Source: Cutibacterium modestum
GTDB taxonomy: Bacteria; Actinomycetota; Actinomycetes; Propionibacteriales; Propionibacteriaceae
DNA: 64,000 nt
Direction: 5' to 3'
NCBI RefSeq assembly: GCF_008326345.1
Contig: NZ_BJEN01000004.1
Location: forward strand, 186,001 to 250,000
This document shows positions 19,159 to 28,959 of the stretch, in pieces; the first letter of the stretch is position 1; each line of letters starts with the position of its first letter. The notes beneath the pieces were generated by a model, which had not been told where the DNA came from, made no database searches, and saw nothing but the letters and a program-made list of their open reading frames with translations. Both the position numbers and the translations under genes were made by a program.

Positions 19159-21408
19159 ATGGGTCGATACGGTGTCGACGTGAATGCAATAACCAGGTGG
19201 CATACTCGCACCCAGCAGGAGCTTCATCGCCCCTTAGCGGAGGCGGTGGGGGCCAAGACGGCCAAAGCCTTCTCTGCGTTGCATGTCAACACGGTGGGGG
19301 AGGCCCTCGGCCACCTTCCGCGTCGCTACCTCACCGGCACGGAAACCACCGATTTGTCCCACCTGGTCATTGACACTGAAGTCGCCTTGGTGGCCGACAT
19401 TGTCGGCGTTGAGGTCCACACCAACAAGACCGTCACTGGTAGGGAGAGACGCCCGCGTCAACGTCTGGAAGTCATGCTTTCTGACGGTAAAGCGCACCTG
19501 CCCGTCACCTTTTTCGGTAAACCCCACATCGTTTCCTACTGGCAGCGCATTTTTTCGGCCCATACTCACGGCATCTTTGTCGGCAAGGTGGGGGAGTTCC
19601 GCGGAAACCCGCAGCTCGTCCACCCCGACTTCGTCATGATCGACCGCAACGGGAGGGTTGTGGCAGGTCGCGAGGAGGGCAAGGTGATGGCTGCCCAGGT
19701 GCAACGCCACGGCTTGCTTGGTCTTTACCCGCAGACGTCGAAATTGCGTACCTGGGAAATCGCCTCGGTGGAGTCGATGCTGCTCGAATCTACGCCCGAA
19801 CTTGAGGACACCCTGCCTGAATGGGTACGTCAAGAGGCTGACCTACTGAGTTTGTGGGAGGCTTACGACGCCATCCATCACCCGCACTCGGTGGCCGAGG
19901 CTAGCCGCGGCGCCGAGCGACTTATCTGGGAAGAAGCGATAGCCACCCAGGCGACGATGGCGGTGCGACGCCGCAGTGCAGAGCGTCATGATGCCCCCGT
20001 GTGTCCGCGTCGCGACGGCGGACTGCTGGCAGCTTTTGAGAACCGCCTGCCCTTTGCCCCGACTGCTGGCCAGGACGAGGTGAGTCGGGCGATCGACGCC
20101 GATCTGTCCTCGGATCGTCCCATGCACCGGTTGCTGCAAGGGGAGGTTGGCTCGGGAAAAACCTTCGTCGCGCTGCGAGCGATGTTGCAGGTTGTTGACG
20201 CCGGGCACCAGGCCGTTCTCCTGGCCCCGACCGAAGTCCTTGCCCAACAGCATTACCGAACTATTACCAGCATGTTGGGCGGGTTGGCCTCCGGCGGCGG
20301 ATTGGACGCCCCGGAGATCTCCACCGGTGTGGCGTTGCTGACCGGCTCAATGAAAGCCGCGGCTACCCGGGCATCATTGGCCGATATCGCCTCGGGAGCC
20401 GCTGGAATTATCGTCGGCACCCATTCCCTGCTGTCGGGCCGAGTGATCTACAACGACATTGGGTTAGTCGTCGTCGACGAGCAGCATCGCTTCGGCGTTG
20501 AACAACGCAGTGTTCTTACCACCGGCGACGGCGCGCGCCCCCACGAGCTCGTTCTCACCGCGACTCCGATTCCGCGGACGGTGGCGATGACGATCTTCGG
20601 TGATCTCGAGGTTTCGAGCCTGAGAGAAGTACCGAGTGGACGTGCCGACGTCCAGACGACGGTCGTCGATCTGCCCGCCCACGGATCTTGGCTGACTCGC
20701 GCCTGGCAGCGGATCCGCGAGGAGTACGATGCCGGGCATCAGGTCTTTGTGATCTGCCCCCGCATCAGTTCCGATGACGCTGACGACGTCGAAGGTGGGC
20801 GGCCTCCCACGGCTGCCGTCGAAGAGCTCGCTACTCAACTGGCTACCGGATCTCTCGCCGGACTAAAGGTCGAGGCCCTGCACTCCCGGCTGGATTCATC
20901 CGAGAAAGACCTTGTCATGGACAGGTTCGTCAAGGGTGAGTCGCAGGTGCTCATCTCTACAACGGTGATTGAGGTTGGCGTCGACGTCCCCAACGCCACC
21001 ATGATGGTCATCATGGACGCCGACCGGTTCGGTGTCTCGCAGCTGCACCAGTTGCGCGGTCGGATTGGTCGAGGCAGCCTGCCTGGGCTCTGCCTGCTGG
21101 TGACGACGGCGCCGCCCGGATCAGTGGCACGCGAACGGTTGGACGCGGTGGCGGCGTCTCGTGATGGGTTTGAACTGGCTGAGCTCGACCTAGCCCAGCG
21201 TCATGAAGGCAATGTGCTGGGATCCTCCCAGGCCGGTTACTCGTCTCCACTACGCCTGCTGCGGGTGCTCGACCACGCCGAGATCGTGACGGCATCGAAA
21301 GACCTAGCAGAACGGTGGGTGACCGAAACCCCCGACGATCCGAGGCTCCTTGACGCCGTTGCTGCCACCGAGATGCTCGCTGAGGGCGACCTCATGGAAC
21401 AGGGTTGA
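19159..21408 (+). CDS. recG: ATP-dependent DNA helicase RecG
   Basis: A 749-residue RecG, which reverses stalled replication forks and branch-migrates Holliday junctions. The N-terminal wedge/OB domain covers about residues 60-170 (HLPRRYLTGTETTDLS). The helicase core has Walker A GEVGSGKT, motif II VVDEQHRFGV (DEQH box), motif III LTATPIPRT and motif VI QLRGRIGRG. The C-terminal end is typical and nothing is broken. The ATG at 19159 is the start used here. A GTG slightly downstream is possible but would not change the domains. It begins just after the rpmB terminator. Confidence 0.95.
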   Translation: MGRYGVDVNAITRWHTRTQQELHRPLAEAVGAKTAKAFSALHVNTVGEALGHLPRRYLTGTETTDLSHLVIDTEVALVADIVGVEVHTNKTVTGRERRPRQRLEVMLSDGKAHLPVTFFGKPHIVSYWQRIFSAHTHGIFVGKVGEFRGNPQLVHPDFVMIDRNGRVVAGREEGKVMAAQVQRHGLLGLYPQTSKLRTWEIASVESMLLESTPELEDTLPEWVRQEADLLSLWEAYDAIHHPHSVAEASRGAERLIWEEAIATQATMAVRRRSAERHDAPVCPRRDGGLLAAFENRLPFAPTAGQDEVSRAIDADLSSDRPMHRLLQGEVGSGKTFVALRAMLQVVDAGHQAVLLAPTEVLAQQHYRTITSMLGGLASGGGLDAPEISTGVALLTGSMKAAATRASLADIASGAAGIIVGTHSLLSGRVIYNDIGLVVVDEQHRFGVEQRSVLTTGDGARPHELVLTATPIPRTVAMTIFGDLEVSSLREVPSGRADVQTTVVDLPAHGSWLTRAWQRIREEYDAGHQVFVICPRISSDDADDVEGGRPPTAAVEELATQLATGSLAGLKVEALHSRLDSSEKDLVMDRFVKGESQVLISTTVIEVGVDVPNATMMVIMDADRFGVSQLHQLRGRIGRGSLPGLCLLVTTAPPGSVARERLDAVAASRDGFELAELDLAQRHEGNVLGSSQAGYSSPLRLLRVLDHAEIVTASKDLAERWVTETPDDPRLLDAVAATEMLAEGDLMEQG

Positions 21409-21499
21409 GCCGACTCGCGGTGACGACGAGGGTCGTTTCGGTTACCAGACGTGGCGAAGGTCCGAACCGCGAGAGCGATCCGAGTCGTCTGAGATGATC

Positions 21500-21922
21500 T
21501 CAGTTATCTTTCGGCTCTGGCCCGAAGGCGAAGGTGCGTCCGGTGATCTGATCGGCCTGGACGCGGACGTAATTACGCTTAACGGTAGGCACCCAGGGTA
21601 GCAGCGGCATCTTGTCGCATAGAGCAAGCTCGGCGTCGTCGGTAATGACGTCGGCTTTGCCACGTAGAACGACCGACCAGCCGGTCTCCTCGGTCCAGCC
21701 ATCTGCTTCGAAAGCGACGCGGTTGTTCGTGACGATGTCCTCCAACTTGCTACCAGCAGCAGTACGAAAGACGATGCTCTGTCCGTCAACGACGTAGTTG
21801 ACGGGGAATACCTCTGGCTGGTCATTGACACTGGTGGCCAGGCGACCAACCTCGGCGGTGTCCAGGTAGCCCCAGCAGCTATCCTCCGGGACCTTGGTGA
21901 TCGGGTTCTCGTCATTGATCAT
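21500..21922 (-). CDS. Pyridoxamine 5'-phosphate oxidase-like flavin-binding protein
   Basis: A 140-residue split-barrel protein of the PNPOx-like family, which bind FMN or F420 or act as small oxidoreductases. LDTAEVGRLATSVNDQPEVF followed by PVNYVVDGQSIVFRT is the usual N-terminal part, and GWSVVLRGKADVI the middle strand. The ATG at 21922 (MINDENPI) has a GGGAAGAA-like site upstream and matches family length; longer in-frame starts overlap the region before rsmD. The substrate is unknown. It is convergent with recG and divergent from rsmD. Confidence 0.8.
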   Translation of the reverse strand: MINDENPITKVPEDSCWGYLDTAEVGRLATSVNDQPEVFPVNYVVDGQSIVFRTAAGSKLEDIVTNNRVAFEADGWTEETGWSVVLRGKADVITDDAELALCDKMPLLPWVPTVKRNYVRVQADQITGRTFAFGPEPKDN

Positions 21923-22082
21923 GAGCCTATTCTTCCCGACTGCGGCGCATTTCGGGAGTCGACCGGCACAAAGTCGTCGAGGTTCCTGATGCCGAGACAC
22001 TGTATGACCATCTTGTGGCCTGCACACGGCCAGGGAAATTACAGGCGTGGGAATGGTCAGCTGAGCTCGCTAGCCTAGAGCA

Positions 22083-22691
22083 GTGAGCAGGATTATCGCG
22101 GGACGTGCCGGTGGGCAGCGTCTGGCTACCCCGTCCGGACGACTGACTCGTCCGACGACCGACCGGGTACGCGAGGCTGTGTTCTCTGCGTTGGCGGCAT
22201 GGAACGGGACGGCTAACGAGGCTCCTGAGGATCAACTGGCCGGTCAAGCCTTCTGCGATTTATTCGCTGGATCAGGTGCAATGGCCTTAGAAGCCGCTAG
22301 TAGGGGGGCCACGACGGTCTTTGCCGTTGACCGTGACCGCTTCGCCTGCAATGTCATGAGGGATAATTCTCGAACAACCAGATTGAGGATCCAGGTGTCA
22401 TCTCAAACGGTGACGGCATTTCTCGCGGAGAATCGTCGCGTCTTTGACATCGTTTGGTTCGATCCTCCCTACGACCTCGCTGACGACGCCATGGACGGCC
22501 TCATCGCGGCGGCTTGCGAGAGGACGCTGGCCCGAAATGGCCTGTTGGTGGTCGAGAGGTCTCGGCGCAGTCGTGGTCCCGGCTTCCCCGAGGGATACGA
22601 GTCGTGGAATTCTCGTTATGGGGAGACGGTTGTCTATTACGCCCAATGCAGGCGTGAACCGGAGACAGATGTGAGCAGGGGGCAGCAGTGA
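22083..22691 (+). CDS. rsmD: 16S rRNA (guanine(966)-N(2))-methyltransferase
   Basis: A 202-residue class I SAM methyltransferase. MSRIIAGRAGGQRLATPSG is the RsmD N-terminal signature, CDLFAGSGAMALEAASRGA the SAM-binding motif I and WFDPPYD the catalytic N-methyltransferase motif IV. It methylates G966 of 16S rRNA in the 30S subunit. The start is GTG. The stop overlaps the coaD start by four bases, a pairing conserved in actinobacteria and Firmicutes. Confidence 0.95.
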   Translation: MSRIIAGRAGGQRLATPSGRLTRPTTDRVREAVFSALAAWNGTANEAPEDQLAGQAFCDLFAGSGAMALEAASRGATTVFAVDRDRFACNVMRDNSRTTRLRIQVSSQTVTAFLAENRRVFDIVWFDPPYDLADDAMDGLIAAACERTLARNGLLVVERSRRSRGPGFPEGYESWNSRYGETVVYYAQCRREPETDVSRGQQ

Positions 22692-23164
22692 AAGCAGTTT
22701 TCTCAGGATCATTCGATCCCATCACACTTGGCCATGTTGACATCGTGACCCGAGCTGCCGAGCTCGTCGACGAGATCGTTGTCGGAGTGGCTGTGAACTC
22801 CGCGAAGAACGGCATCTTCTCCATGGATGAGCGGGTAGCTTTCGTCAAGGATGCGGTCGCCGATATCCCCGGTGTCGAGGTGGCCCTCGTTGACGGCCTG
22901 TTGGTCGATTTCTGCACTGACAAGGGGGCCGACGCCATCATCCGTGGGCTGCGATTTGGTGGCGACTTTGACTACGAGCTCCAGATGGCCCACCTCAATA
23001 AGGCTATGAGCGGCATTGAAACCATTTTACTGCCAGCTGGCCGTGAATTCGGAACTATCAGCTCCTCGATGATTCGCTCTGCTGCCTGCAATGGCGGCAA
23101 TGTCTCAGAATTCGTTCCGGGAATGGTTGATATCGCGTTGCGTGAGAGATTCCCGCATCAGTGA
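22688..23164 (+). CDS. coaD: Phosphopantetheine adenylyltransferase
   Basis: A 158-residue CoaD of normal length, catalysing the fourth step of CoA synthesis (4'-phosphopantetheine plus ATP to dephospho-CoA). The nucleotidyltransferase motif is GSFDPITLGHVDI. IIRGLRFGGDFDYELQMA and EFGTISSSMIR are the family's substrate and ATP-site segments. The GTG start overlaps the rsmD stop (GTGA). The 3' end overlaps the stop of the convergent dehydrogenase remnant by a few bases. Confidence 0.96.
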   Translation: MKAVFSGSFDPITLGHVDIVTRAAELVDEIVVGVAVNSAKNGIFSMDERVAFVKDAVADIPGVEVALVDGLLVDFCTDKGADAIIRGLRFGGDFDYELQMAHLNKAMSGIETILLPAGREFGTISSSMIRSAACNGGNVSEFVPGMVDIALRERFPHQ

Positions 23165-23616
23165 TCACTCCGGATGTGGAGGAATCCCGCTTGGAGGCTC
23201 ATGGCAGAGTTATCACCGTCCCGGCTGCCCCCACCCTCGACAGATTTCCAGAAAGCATTGGCCACGTCAGTGGTCTTTACCGCAGGGAAACCCGGAGAGA
23301 ATTCGTCGTAGACATCCAGGCTTTCGGCGAGTACTGAAGGGCTCACAATGTTGATACGTCGAAGCGCAATTTCCATCGCTGCTACGCGCACGAACGCCTC
23401 GAGCGCTCCGTTAGCTGCAGCGGCTGCCGACCCCTTGAGAATGGGATCGCGCGAGAGGATTCCACTCGTCAAGGTGAAGGATCCGCGCTCGGAAATGTGA
23501 TTGATGCCAGTGCGTACTAGATTTATTTGCGCAAGTGCCTTATTTTTCCAGGCGCTGTCGAAATCGGTTGAAGTCAATTCGTTCAAGGGTGCGAATGGGG
23601 TCGCCCCGGAACTGCG
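23158..23616 (-). pseudogene. Short-chain dehydrogenase/reductase, N-terminus missing
   Basis: The visible part reads GATPFAPLNELTSTDFDSAW, INHISERGSFTLTSGILSRD, AAAANGALEAFVRVAAMEIA and NIVSPSVLAES. This is the C-terminal two thirds of a small SDR of about 200 residues. The NAD(P)-binding GxxGxxG strand and first helices are absent. The frame runs back in register to about 23616, where the stop of the glycoside hydrolase gene lies. The start has therefore been deleted and what remains is fused to the end of its neighbour. No ribosome binding site precedes the first Met. Confidence 0.7.
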
Positions 23617-23617
23617 T

Positions 23618-24793
23618 TCACACTCGGCGGAGCCTCGGAGCCTTTCCGGTTCGCTCAGCCTGGTCGACCCACTGGGAAAAAAGATCGCCCGTTGGGGAGC
23701 ATACTGAACGACCTTCTCCGGTATCCCAGTTGGCGCTGAACTCTAACGGCTCATCGCGTTGGTGTTGAGGCTGGTCATTGTGGAGATCTGGTATTACCTC
23801 CGCCAAGGCGAGCGCTTCTGGTTTGGGTGTGCCGTCGTTCGTAAATAGGCCTAGCGAGTACTCCAGCTCTGGAAAATCGAGCAGATCGCGGGAGACGTCG
23901 TGGGAGCACCACCAGGTGACGGCTTCCAGGCCAGGCGTCGAGGCTAGTGACGCCATGGTTGTCGTCATGAAGGCGGCAGCATTGTCGTCGGGCACATGGG
24001 TTCGAGGCGCCCCTACCTCCTGCAGCCACAGTGGACGTTTCGGGTCTGGACTCCACGCCCGAGCCAACTCCAGCAGATAGCGCGGGAACCATGTCAGGGC
24101 AGGATGTCCCTCCCCGAAACGCGGCCCGACCTGGGCAAATACCCAGGAATGGACGGTCGTAGCAAACCCCTGGGTTACAGCGTGACGCGGAGTAAAGGGA
24201 TGATTGTCAACGAACCACAGGTCATCGTCGAAGCCGAACCAGAATCGCCCCTCAGGCCATTGGTCCTTCATGGCGTTGTGCATCGTCTCCAGCCAGGTCT
24301 GTGCCTCGTCGATGGTGCACTCGCTGCGTGTCGGATGGGTGTGCCCTGGAGCCAGGGCTGCGTATTGCGGAAATTCGTTGCCAACCGTCATGCCTGTGGC
24401 GTTGGGTTCTTGCTTCAAACGCTCCGCCAACTGACGGATGACGTCGCTTTGCCCAGACTTGACCAGCGGATCGGTGAAGAGATTCAACTGGTGCCAGGTG
24501 ATCACCCACGCTGGCAGAAAATCGTAGCTTGACAAATGCCCGTTGAGGGTATCGACGCTGACCTGAAGGTCGAACTCATCAGCGGCCCGTACCACCGAGA
24601 TGACGTCATCGAGGGCCCGTGGGCGAACGAGACCGCGGTTGGGTTGCAATAACGGCCACAGCGGGAACAGGCGCACATGGTCCAGGCCGAGCTGAGCAAT
24701 GCCCTCAAAGTCACGGCGGGTAGCGTCGAGATCAAGGTCAAGCCAGCTGTGGAACCATCCTTGGGAGGGTGTGTAATTGACGCCAACCTTCAT
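23618..24793 (-). CDS. Glycoside hydrolase, GH5/endo-mannanase-like
   Basis: A 391-residue cytoplasmic (no signal peptide) TIM-barrel glycosidase. MKVGVNYTPSQGWFHSW and HVRLFPLWPLLQPN are typical of GH5-like barrels. MTVGNEFPQ holds the presumed acid/base Glu after Asn, and WLQEVGAP the presumed nucleophile Glu. The start overlaps the stop of the alpha-mannosidase gene (ATGA), so the two are translationally coupled, and it probably trims the same manno-glycan. Exact linkage is unknown. There is no disruption. Confidence 0.75.
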   Translation of the reverse strand: MKVGVNYTPSQGWFHSWLDLDLDATRRDFEGIAQLGLDHVRLFPLWPLLQPNRGLVRPRALDDVISVVRAADEFDLQVSVDTLNGHLSSYDFLPAWVITWHQLNLFTDPLVKSGQSDVIRQLAERLKQEPNATGMTVGNEFPQYAALAPGHTHPTRSECTIDEAQTWLETMHNAMKDQWPEGRFWFGFDDDLWFVDNHPFTPRHAVTQGFATTVHSWVFAQVGPRFGEGHPALTWFPRYLLELARAWSPDPKRPLWLQEVGAPRTHVPDDNAAAFMTTTMASLASTPGLEAVTWWCSHDVSRDLLDFPELEYSLGLFTNDGTPKPEALALAEVIPDLHNDQPQHQRDEPLEFSANWDTGEGRSVCSPTGDLFSQWVDQAERTGKAPRLRRV

Positions 24794-27700
24794 CGGGTAC
24801 GTCCCAACCGGAGGGTTGCAACCTGGAATGGGCGCAGTGATAGGCCGGTAGTGCCGTCTGTTAGGTCAGTGGTGACGACCGACGGCGCCACCTGGGCGCG
24901 CGGGTTGCCGTCGAGGGGGTCTTCGAGCAAGTCGACTTCGACGGCAGAGGTGGCTTCAAACCCCAGGGACATCGTGGTGTGAACATGGCGTCCATAGGGC
25001 TCATAGAGCCGGACGATGACGTCGCCAGAGCCGTCCTCAGCCAACTTGATGGCCTCGACTGCAACCCCCTCCACGCTCACCAGCGGCTCGACCGGTGATC
25101 CCTGATGACGACGCACGCACAGGTTTGCGGCATATCCGTCGCGGATAGCGTCGGTCAGTTCTGCGCCGACATGCAGCGTGTGAAAGAAGTCGTGTTCGCC
25201 CTCGTCAGCGCGCGGATCGGGGAAACGGGCTCCTTTGAGGAGAGAGGCACGAGCAACCGACCAGGTACCTCCGTTGTCTTTGGGGTGACGCGACACGTTC
25301 CATCCGTAGGTGCCCGAGTTGGCGATGGCAACGCCAAAACCGGGCTCGGACAGGTAAACCCATCGATGGGCATGGACTTCGAATCGGAAAGCATCCCACG
25401 AGGTGTTGGTGTGGGTGGGGCGAGTGATGTGGCCCATCTCGATCTCGTAGTCAGCATGATCCGTGTGGACGTCCACCGGCCACGCCAGCTTCAAGAGGCT
25501 GTCCCGCTCGTGCCAATCGACATGGGTGCGCACCTTGACGCGCGGGTCTCCCGGATTGATAGTCAGGGACTGGGTCGCGCTGGAGCGGCCAAAGGTCCTC
25601 GTTACACTGATGGTTACTGATTCACCCTTGCGGCTCATGGTGGCATGGCCGTCGTCGAGGTTAGTGACGTTGTTGGCGTAAAAGGGGTCGATGTCCCAGG
25701 CATCCCACATATTCGGAAAATCCGGATGCATTTGGAGGAGGTTGCCGCGCTGACCTGCTGGGATGGCGTCTCGGCCACTAGCAGTATCGACGAGGTGTGT
25801 AATGAGGCCGTGCGCGTCAACAGTCATGCGCAACAAGCCATTATCGACGATGAACCCGTCCTCAGTCTCCTCGGTGTGAACCCCCTCGGTGATCGACGGG
25901 GCCTTGCCGCCGCCCATCGCGACTGTGGAGGCCCACGGGCGGGCTATCGGCGCGGAGTCAAAGACGATTTCCTCGTTCCCGTCGCCGGCCAGCAGCTGCT
26001 GGGCGTGGTGAATGAGTTCAGTCAGTTCATTGGAGATGCGATGGTGATCGGCGATGACCTCGCGGTACACCCAGGCAATGGCTGATCCGGGTAGGATGTC
26101 GTGGAACTGATAGAGGCAAATCGTCCGCCAGATCTCAGCAAGGCGCTCTCCAGGGTAATCCATGAGGCCGCGTACAGCCGCAGTGGTGCACCACAACTCA
26201 GCGTCACGCAGCAGGTGTTCGTTACGACGGTTCCCCTTCTTGACCTCGTACTGGCTGGTGAACGTGCCACGGTGCAGCTCGAGGTAGAGCTCTCCGACCC
26301 AGGTTCCGGGCTCTTCATGCTCGGACTCGGCCCGGGCGAAGAAGGTGGCCGGAGGCTCGATGGCTAGCTTGGGAGATCCGTCAAGATCAGCAACGCGGTG
26401 GGCCTGAGCGAGCATCTCGCGAGTGGGACCGCCGCCGCCGTCACCGTAGCCAAAGGGCACCAAAGAAGAATTGGCGCGGCCTTTGTCTTGGAAGTTGGCT
26501 CGGGCGTGCTCGAGATCGTGAGCCGATAGGTCGGAACCATAGGTATCTGCTGGCGGAAAATGAGTGAAGATGCGGGTGCCGTCGATTCCTTCCCACCAGA
26601 ATGAATGGTGGGGGAACTTATCAACCTGATTCCACGATATCTTTTGGGACAAAAACCAGCGAGCGCCAGCCAATTTGGCTAGCTGAGGCAGTGCGCCAGA
26701 GTAACCAAAGGAATCAGGCAGCCACACTTCGGGGCAATGGTGGCCGAATTTCGCCATGAAATAGCGTTGCCCGTACAGCAGTTGACGGCACATCGACTCG
26801 CCACTGGGAAGGTTAGCGTCAGACTCCACCCACATGCCGCCGACCGGGATAATGTGGCCATCTTTGACAGCCCTTTGCAACCTGGTGAAGAGATCAGGAT
26901 GATCGGCTTCTAGCCAGGCCGAATGCTGGGCTGCTGGGAAAGCGAAAATGTGGGTGGGATCGTTGTCGATGAGGTTGAGCTGGTTGGAAATCGTTCGAGC
27001 GACCTTGCGTCGGGTCTCGCGCAATGGCCACAGCCAGGCGGAGTCAATATGGGCATGGCCGATGGCGGTCATCGTCTGGGCCGAGTCATGCGCGAGACGG
27101 GCTAGGGCTGGGGCTAACTCGCAGCGAGCTGTTGGCGCGGTGGCGACAACGTCGAATAGGTCGAGACGATCCATGGCCCGATCTAGGGCACGACGGATTT
27201 CCCAGCGACGTTCGGAGTCCTCCAGCAACTGGGCGGCTAAGTCAGACAAGGTGACGATGTCGGCAATGAGCTCGCGTACCTCATCATTGACGATGACGAG
27301 GTCGGCGCGCTTGAGGGTGTAGTACGCCTCGGCAGAGGCAGTGAGTTTGTCTCCATCCTCGGTGGGTTGGAACGGTGGCTGGGCTAGCAAGATGGGGTTC
27401 GATGCAGCCTCGACGTAGACATCGATGTGCCCCTCGGCATCAGCCTCGACAGGAATCCAGGTATTACGCGGATTGAGAGCTTTGACGATGGACCCGTCCG
27501 GGCGTACGACCAGCCCCTCGGACTGGAATCCGGGGGAGTTCCAGACTCCACCGAGGTCGACGATCATCTCGAGGTGGTCGTCGCGATGCTCTGGCGGCAC
27601 GGTCGCGGAGAAGTGAAGCCACGTCGTTCCCCATGGCGGTCCCCATTTGTCGCCCACCCGGAAGGGCTCATATTTCAGGGCCAGGCCTGCACTGATTGAG

Positions 27701-27873
27701 ATCGGTTCGCCCTGGCCGAGAACTCCGGGCCGACTGTTCGGCCCCTCGACGGTGTCGGTGACGGGGGCCCACTCGACGTCAAGATGGCACACCGTTGTGG
27801 TCTCGGCGGGACGAATCTTTTCAGCGAGATGGCGCTGCACCCGGCCATCAAGAATGGGAGCGTGATCATGCAT
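24790..27873 (-). CDS. Alpha-mannosidase, GH38
   Basis: A 1027-residue cytoplasmic GH38 enzyme releasing mannose from alpha-mannosides such as N-glycan fragments. GHAHIDSAWLWPLRETRRK carries the zinc ligands His and Asp. WLPDSFGYSGALPQLAKLAG holds the catalytic nucleophile Asp, and FQFHDILPGSAI-like sequence (LYQFHDILPG) a third conserved site. A C-terminal beta-sandwich follows. The ATG at 27873 (MHDHAPILDGR) is preferred to upstream TTG/ATG because CAGGGA lies just before it and family members start there. It is the first gene of a two-gene operon with the GH5-like gene. A promoter with an embedded palindrome lies about 55 bases upstream. Confidence 0.93.
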   Translation of the reverse strand: MHDHAPILDGRVQRHLAEKIRPAETTTVCHLDVEWAPVTDTVEGPNSRPGVLGQGEPISISAGLALKYEPFRVGDKWGPPWGTTWLHFSATVPPEHRDDHLEMIVDLGGVWNSPGFQSEGLVVRPDGSIVKALNPRNTWIPVEADAEGHIDVYVEAASNPILLAQPPFQPTEDGDKLTASAEAYYTLKRADLVIVNDEVRELIADIVTLSDLAAQLLEDSERRWEIRRALDRAMDRLDLFDVVATAPTARCELAPALARLAHDSAQTMTAIGHAHIDSAWLWPLRETRRKVARTISNQLNLIDNDPTHIFAFPAAQHSAWLEADHPDLFTRLQRAVKDGHIIPVGGMWVESDANLPSGESMCRQLLYGQRYFMAKFGHHCPEVWLPDSFGYSGALPQLAKLAGARWFLSQKISWNQVDKFPHHSFWWEGIDGTRIFTHFPPADTYGSDLSAHDLEHARANFQDKGRANSSLVPFGYGDGGGGPTREMLAQAHRVADLDGSPKLAIEPPATFFARAESEHEEPGTWVGELYLELHRGTFTSQYEVKKGNRRNEHLLRDAELWCTTAAVRGLMDYPGERLAEIWRTICLYQFHDILPGSAIAWVYREVIADHHRISNELTELIHHAQQLLAGDGNEEIVFDSAPIARPWASTVAMGGGKAPSITEGVHTEETEDGFIVDNGLLRMTVDAHGLITHLVDTASGRDAIPAGQRGNLLQMHPDFPNMWDAWDIDPFYANNVTNLDDGHATMSRKGESVTISVTRTFGRSSATQSLTINPGDPRVKVRTHVDWHERDSLLKLAWPVDVHTDHADYEIEMGHITRPTHTNTSWDAFRFEVHAHRWVYLSEPGFGVAIANSGTYGWNVSRHPKDNGGTWSVARASLLKGARFPDPRADEGEHDFFHTLHVGAELTDAIRDGYAANLCVRRHQGSPVEPLVSVEGVAVEAIKLAEDGSGDVIVRLYEPYGRHVHTTMSLGFEATSAVEVDLLEDPLDGNPRAQVAPSVVTTDLTDGTTGLSLRPFQVATLRLGRTR

Positions 27874-27920
27874 GGGAGTCCCTGGCGGTTGCGGCATTGA
27901 CAACGGATAGTTCAGTTAGA

Positions 27921-27948
27921 AGTGTAGTGACTAATACGGTTTAGTCAA
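27921..27948 (-). promoter_or_regulatory. Mannosidase promoter with LacI-type operator
   Basis: On the minus strand TTGACT (complement of 27943-27948) and TACACT (complement of 27921-27926) are 16 bases apart, a good sigma-70-type promoter. The 16-bp palindrome ACTAATACGGTTTAGT at 27930-27945, with central CG as in LacI-family operators, covers the spacer. Nearly the same sequence lies before the binding-protein gene. A repressor bound here would block polymerase. Confidence 0.7.
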
Positions 27949-28959
27949 CTTGTCGACGGCCTCGCATCAAGTCTCCCGCGAACGAGGGGCCGTTCCTCGC
28001 GTGCTTTTTCGCGAAACGGGGGTGGTGGCCACGAAGGGGCTGTAGGTCTAGGAGTGGGGCTTGACCGACTGGGGCTGAATCCATGTGCACCAGTCTTCTC
28101 AATAACAGTGTTTAGGACGGGGATTGACGTGCGTTCTGATTCTCGGTCACAGAAGGCTGGGGGCGAGTCCCTCGAACATCAATGGCGAACCCGTTTACCG
28201 TCCTGTCCTCCTCGTGGAAGGGATGATCAGAAGAACGCATAGGTGCACAACTACCTCTCCGGCATTCCTGATCACATCCGGCAACGATGCGTCGTGCCGA
28301 CCCTGATAGAGCACAGTCACAACAAGATAGACATGCCTTCCACTAAAACCGATGATAATGCCATTAACTATGATGATACTGATAGTGATGTATAGATTAT
28401 GTTGTCCTCGCTTTGGGGAGCGGTGTTGAGGTTTCGAAAACATCCAGGGAGTAGGGGAGTTTGGGCTTATTCTCAGCATTATCGGCATCCGTCACATTGA
28501 TAGAATATGGGTATAAAAATCTGCACAGATTGCTCGAGACTAGTATTGAGATTTCCCAACGCATCCAATGCAGCTTCCCGAGCTGTTTCGCAGCCGTTCC
28601 CTAGGTGACAGGTGGGAGGTCACCTTGCCGAGAGAGGCCGACATCGATCCTTCGCTGGAATGACTGATGGCGATGGTTCGGCATTGGTGAGTCCCGCCGT
28701 GGTTCGACGGCAACGGTGACAATCCTCGCAAGAACTCCCCGTAAACTGCGTCGAATAAGTAGTCCTGTCGCTCTTCCATGGGGTGTACGGCACGCCGTGA
28801 AGAAGACCACGTCGCCCCGCGGTAAGTCACAAGCGAACGGACGGCACTCACATGGAGTGCGCCTATGGTGGGATGTACTTATATTGGCTTCCTGCGACAT
28901 GGCAGCAGTGTTAGCGCGGGGGCTGGTCGCGCTCGCGGGGTGGATCCATGCTGGTCAAG
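27949..28959. other. Stretch without intact genes
   Basis: About 1 kb. The part around 28320-28530 is A+T-rich. Minus-strand frames between 28540 and 28900 might be further eroded coding sequence of the neighbouring hydrolase remnant, but I cannot show a family match. Nothing else is supported. Confidence 0.4.
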
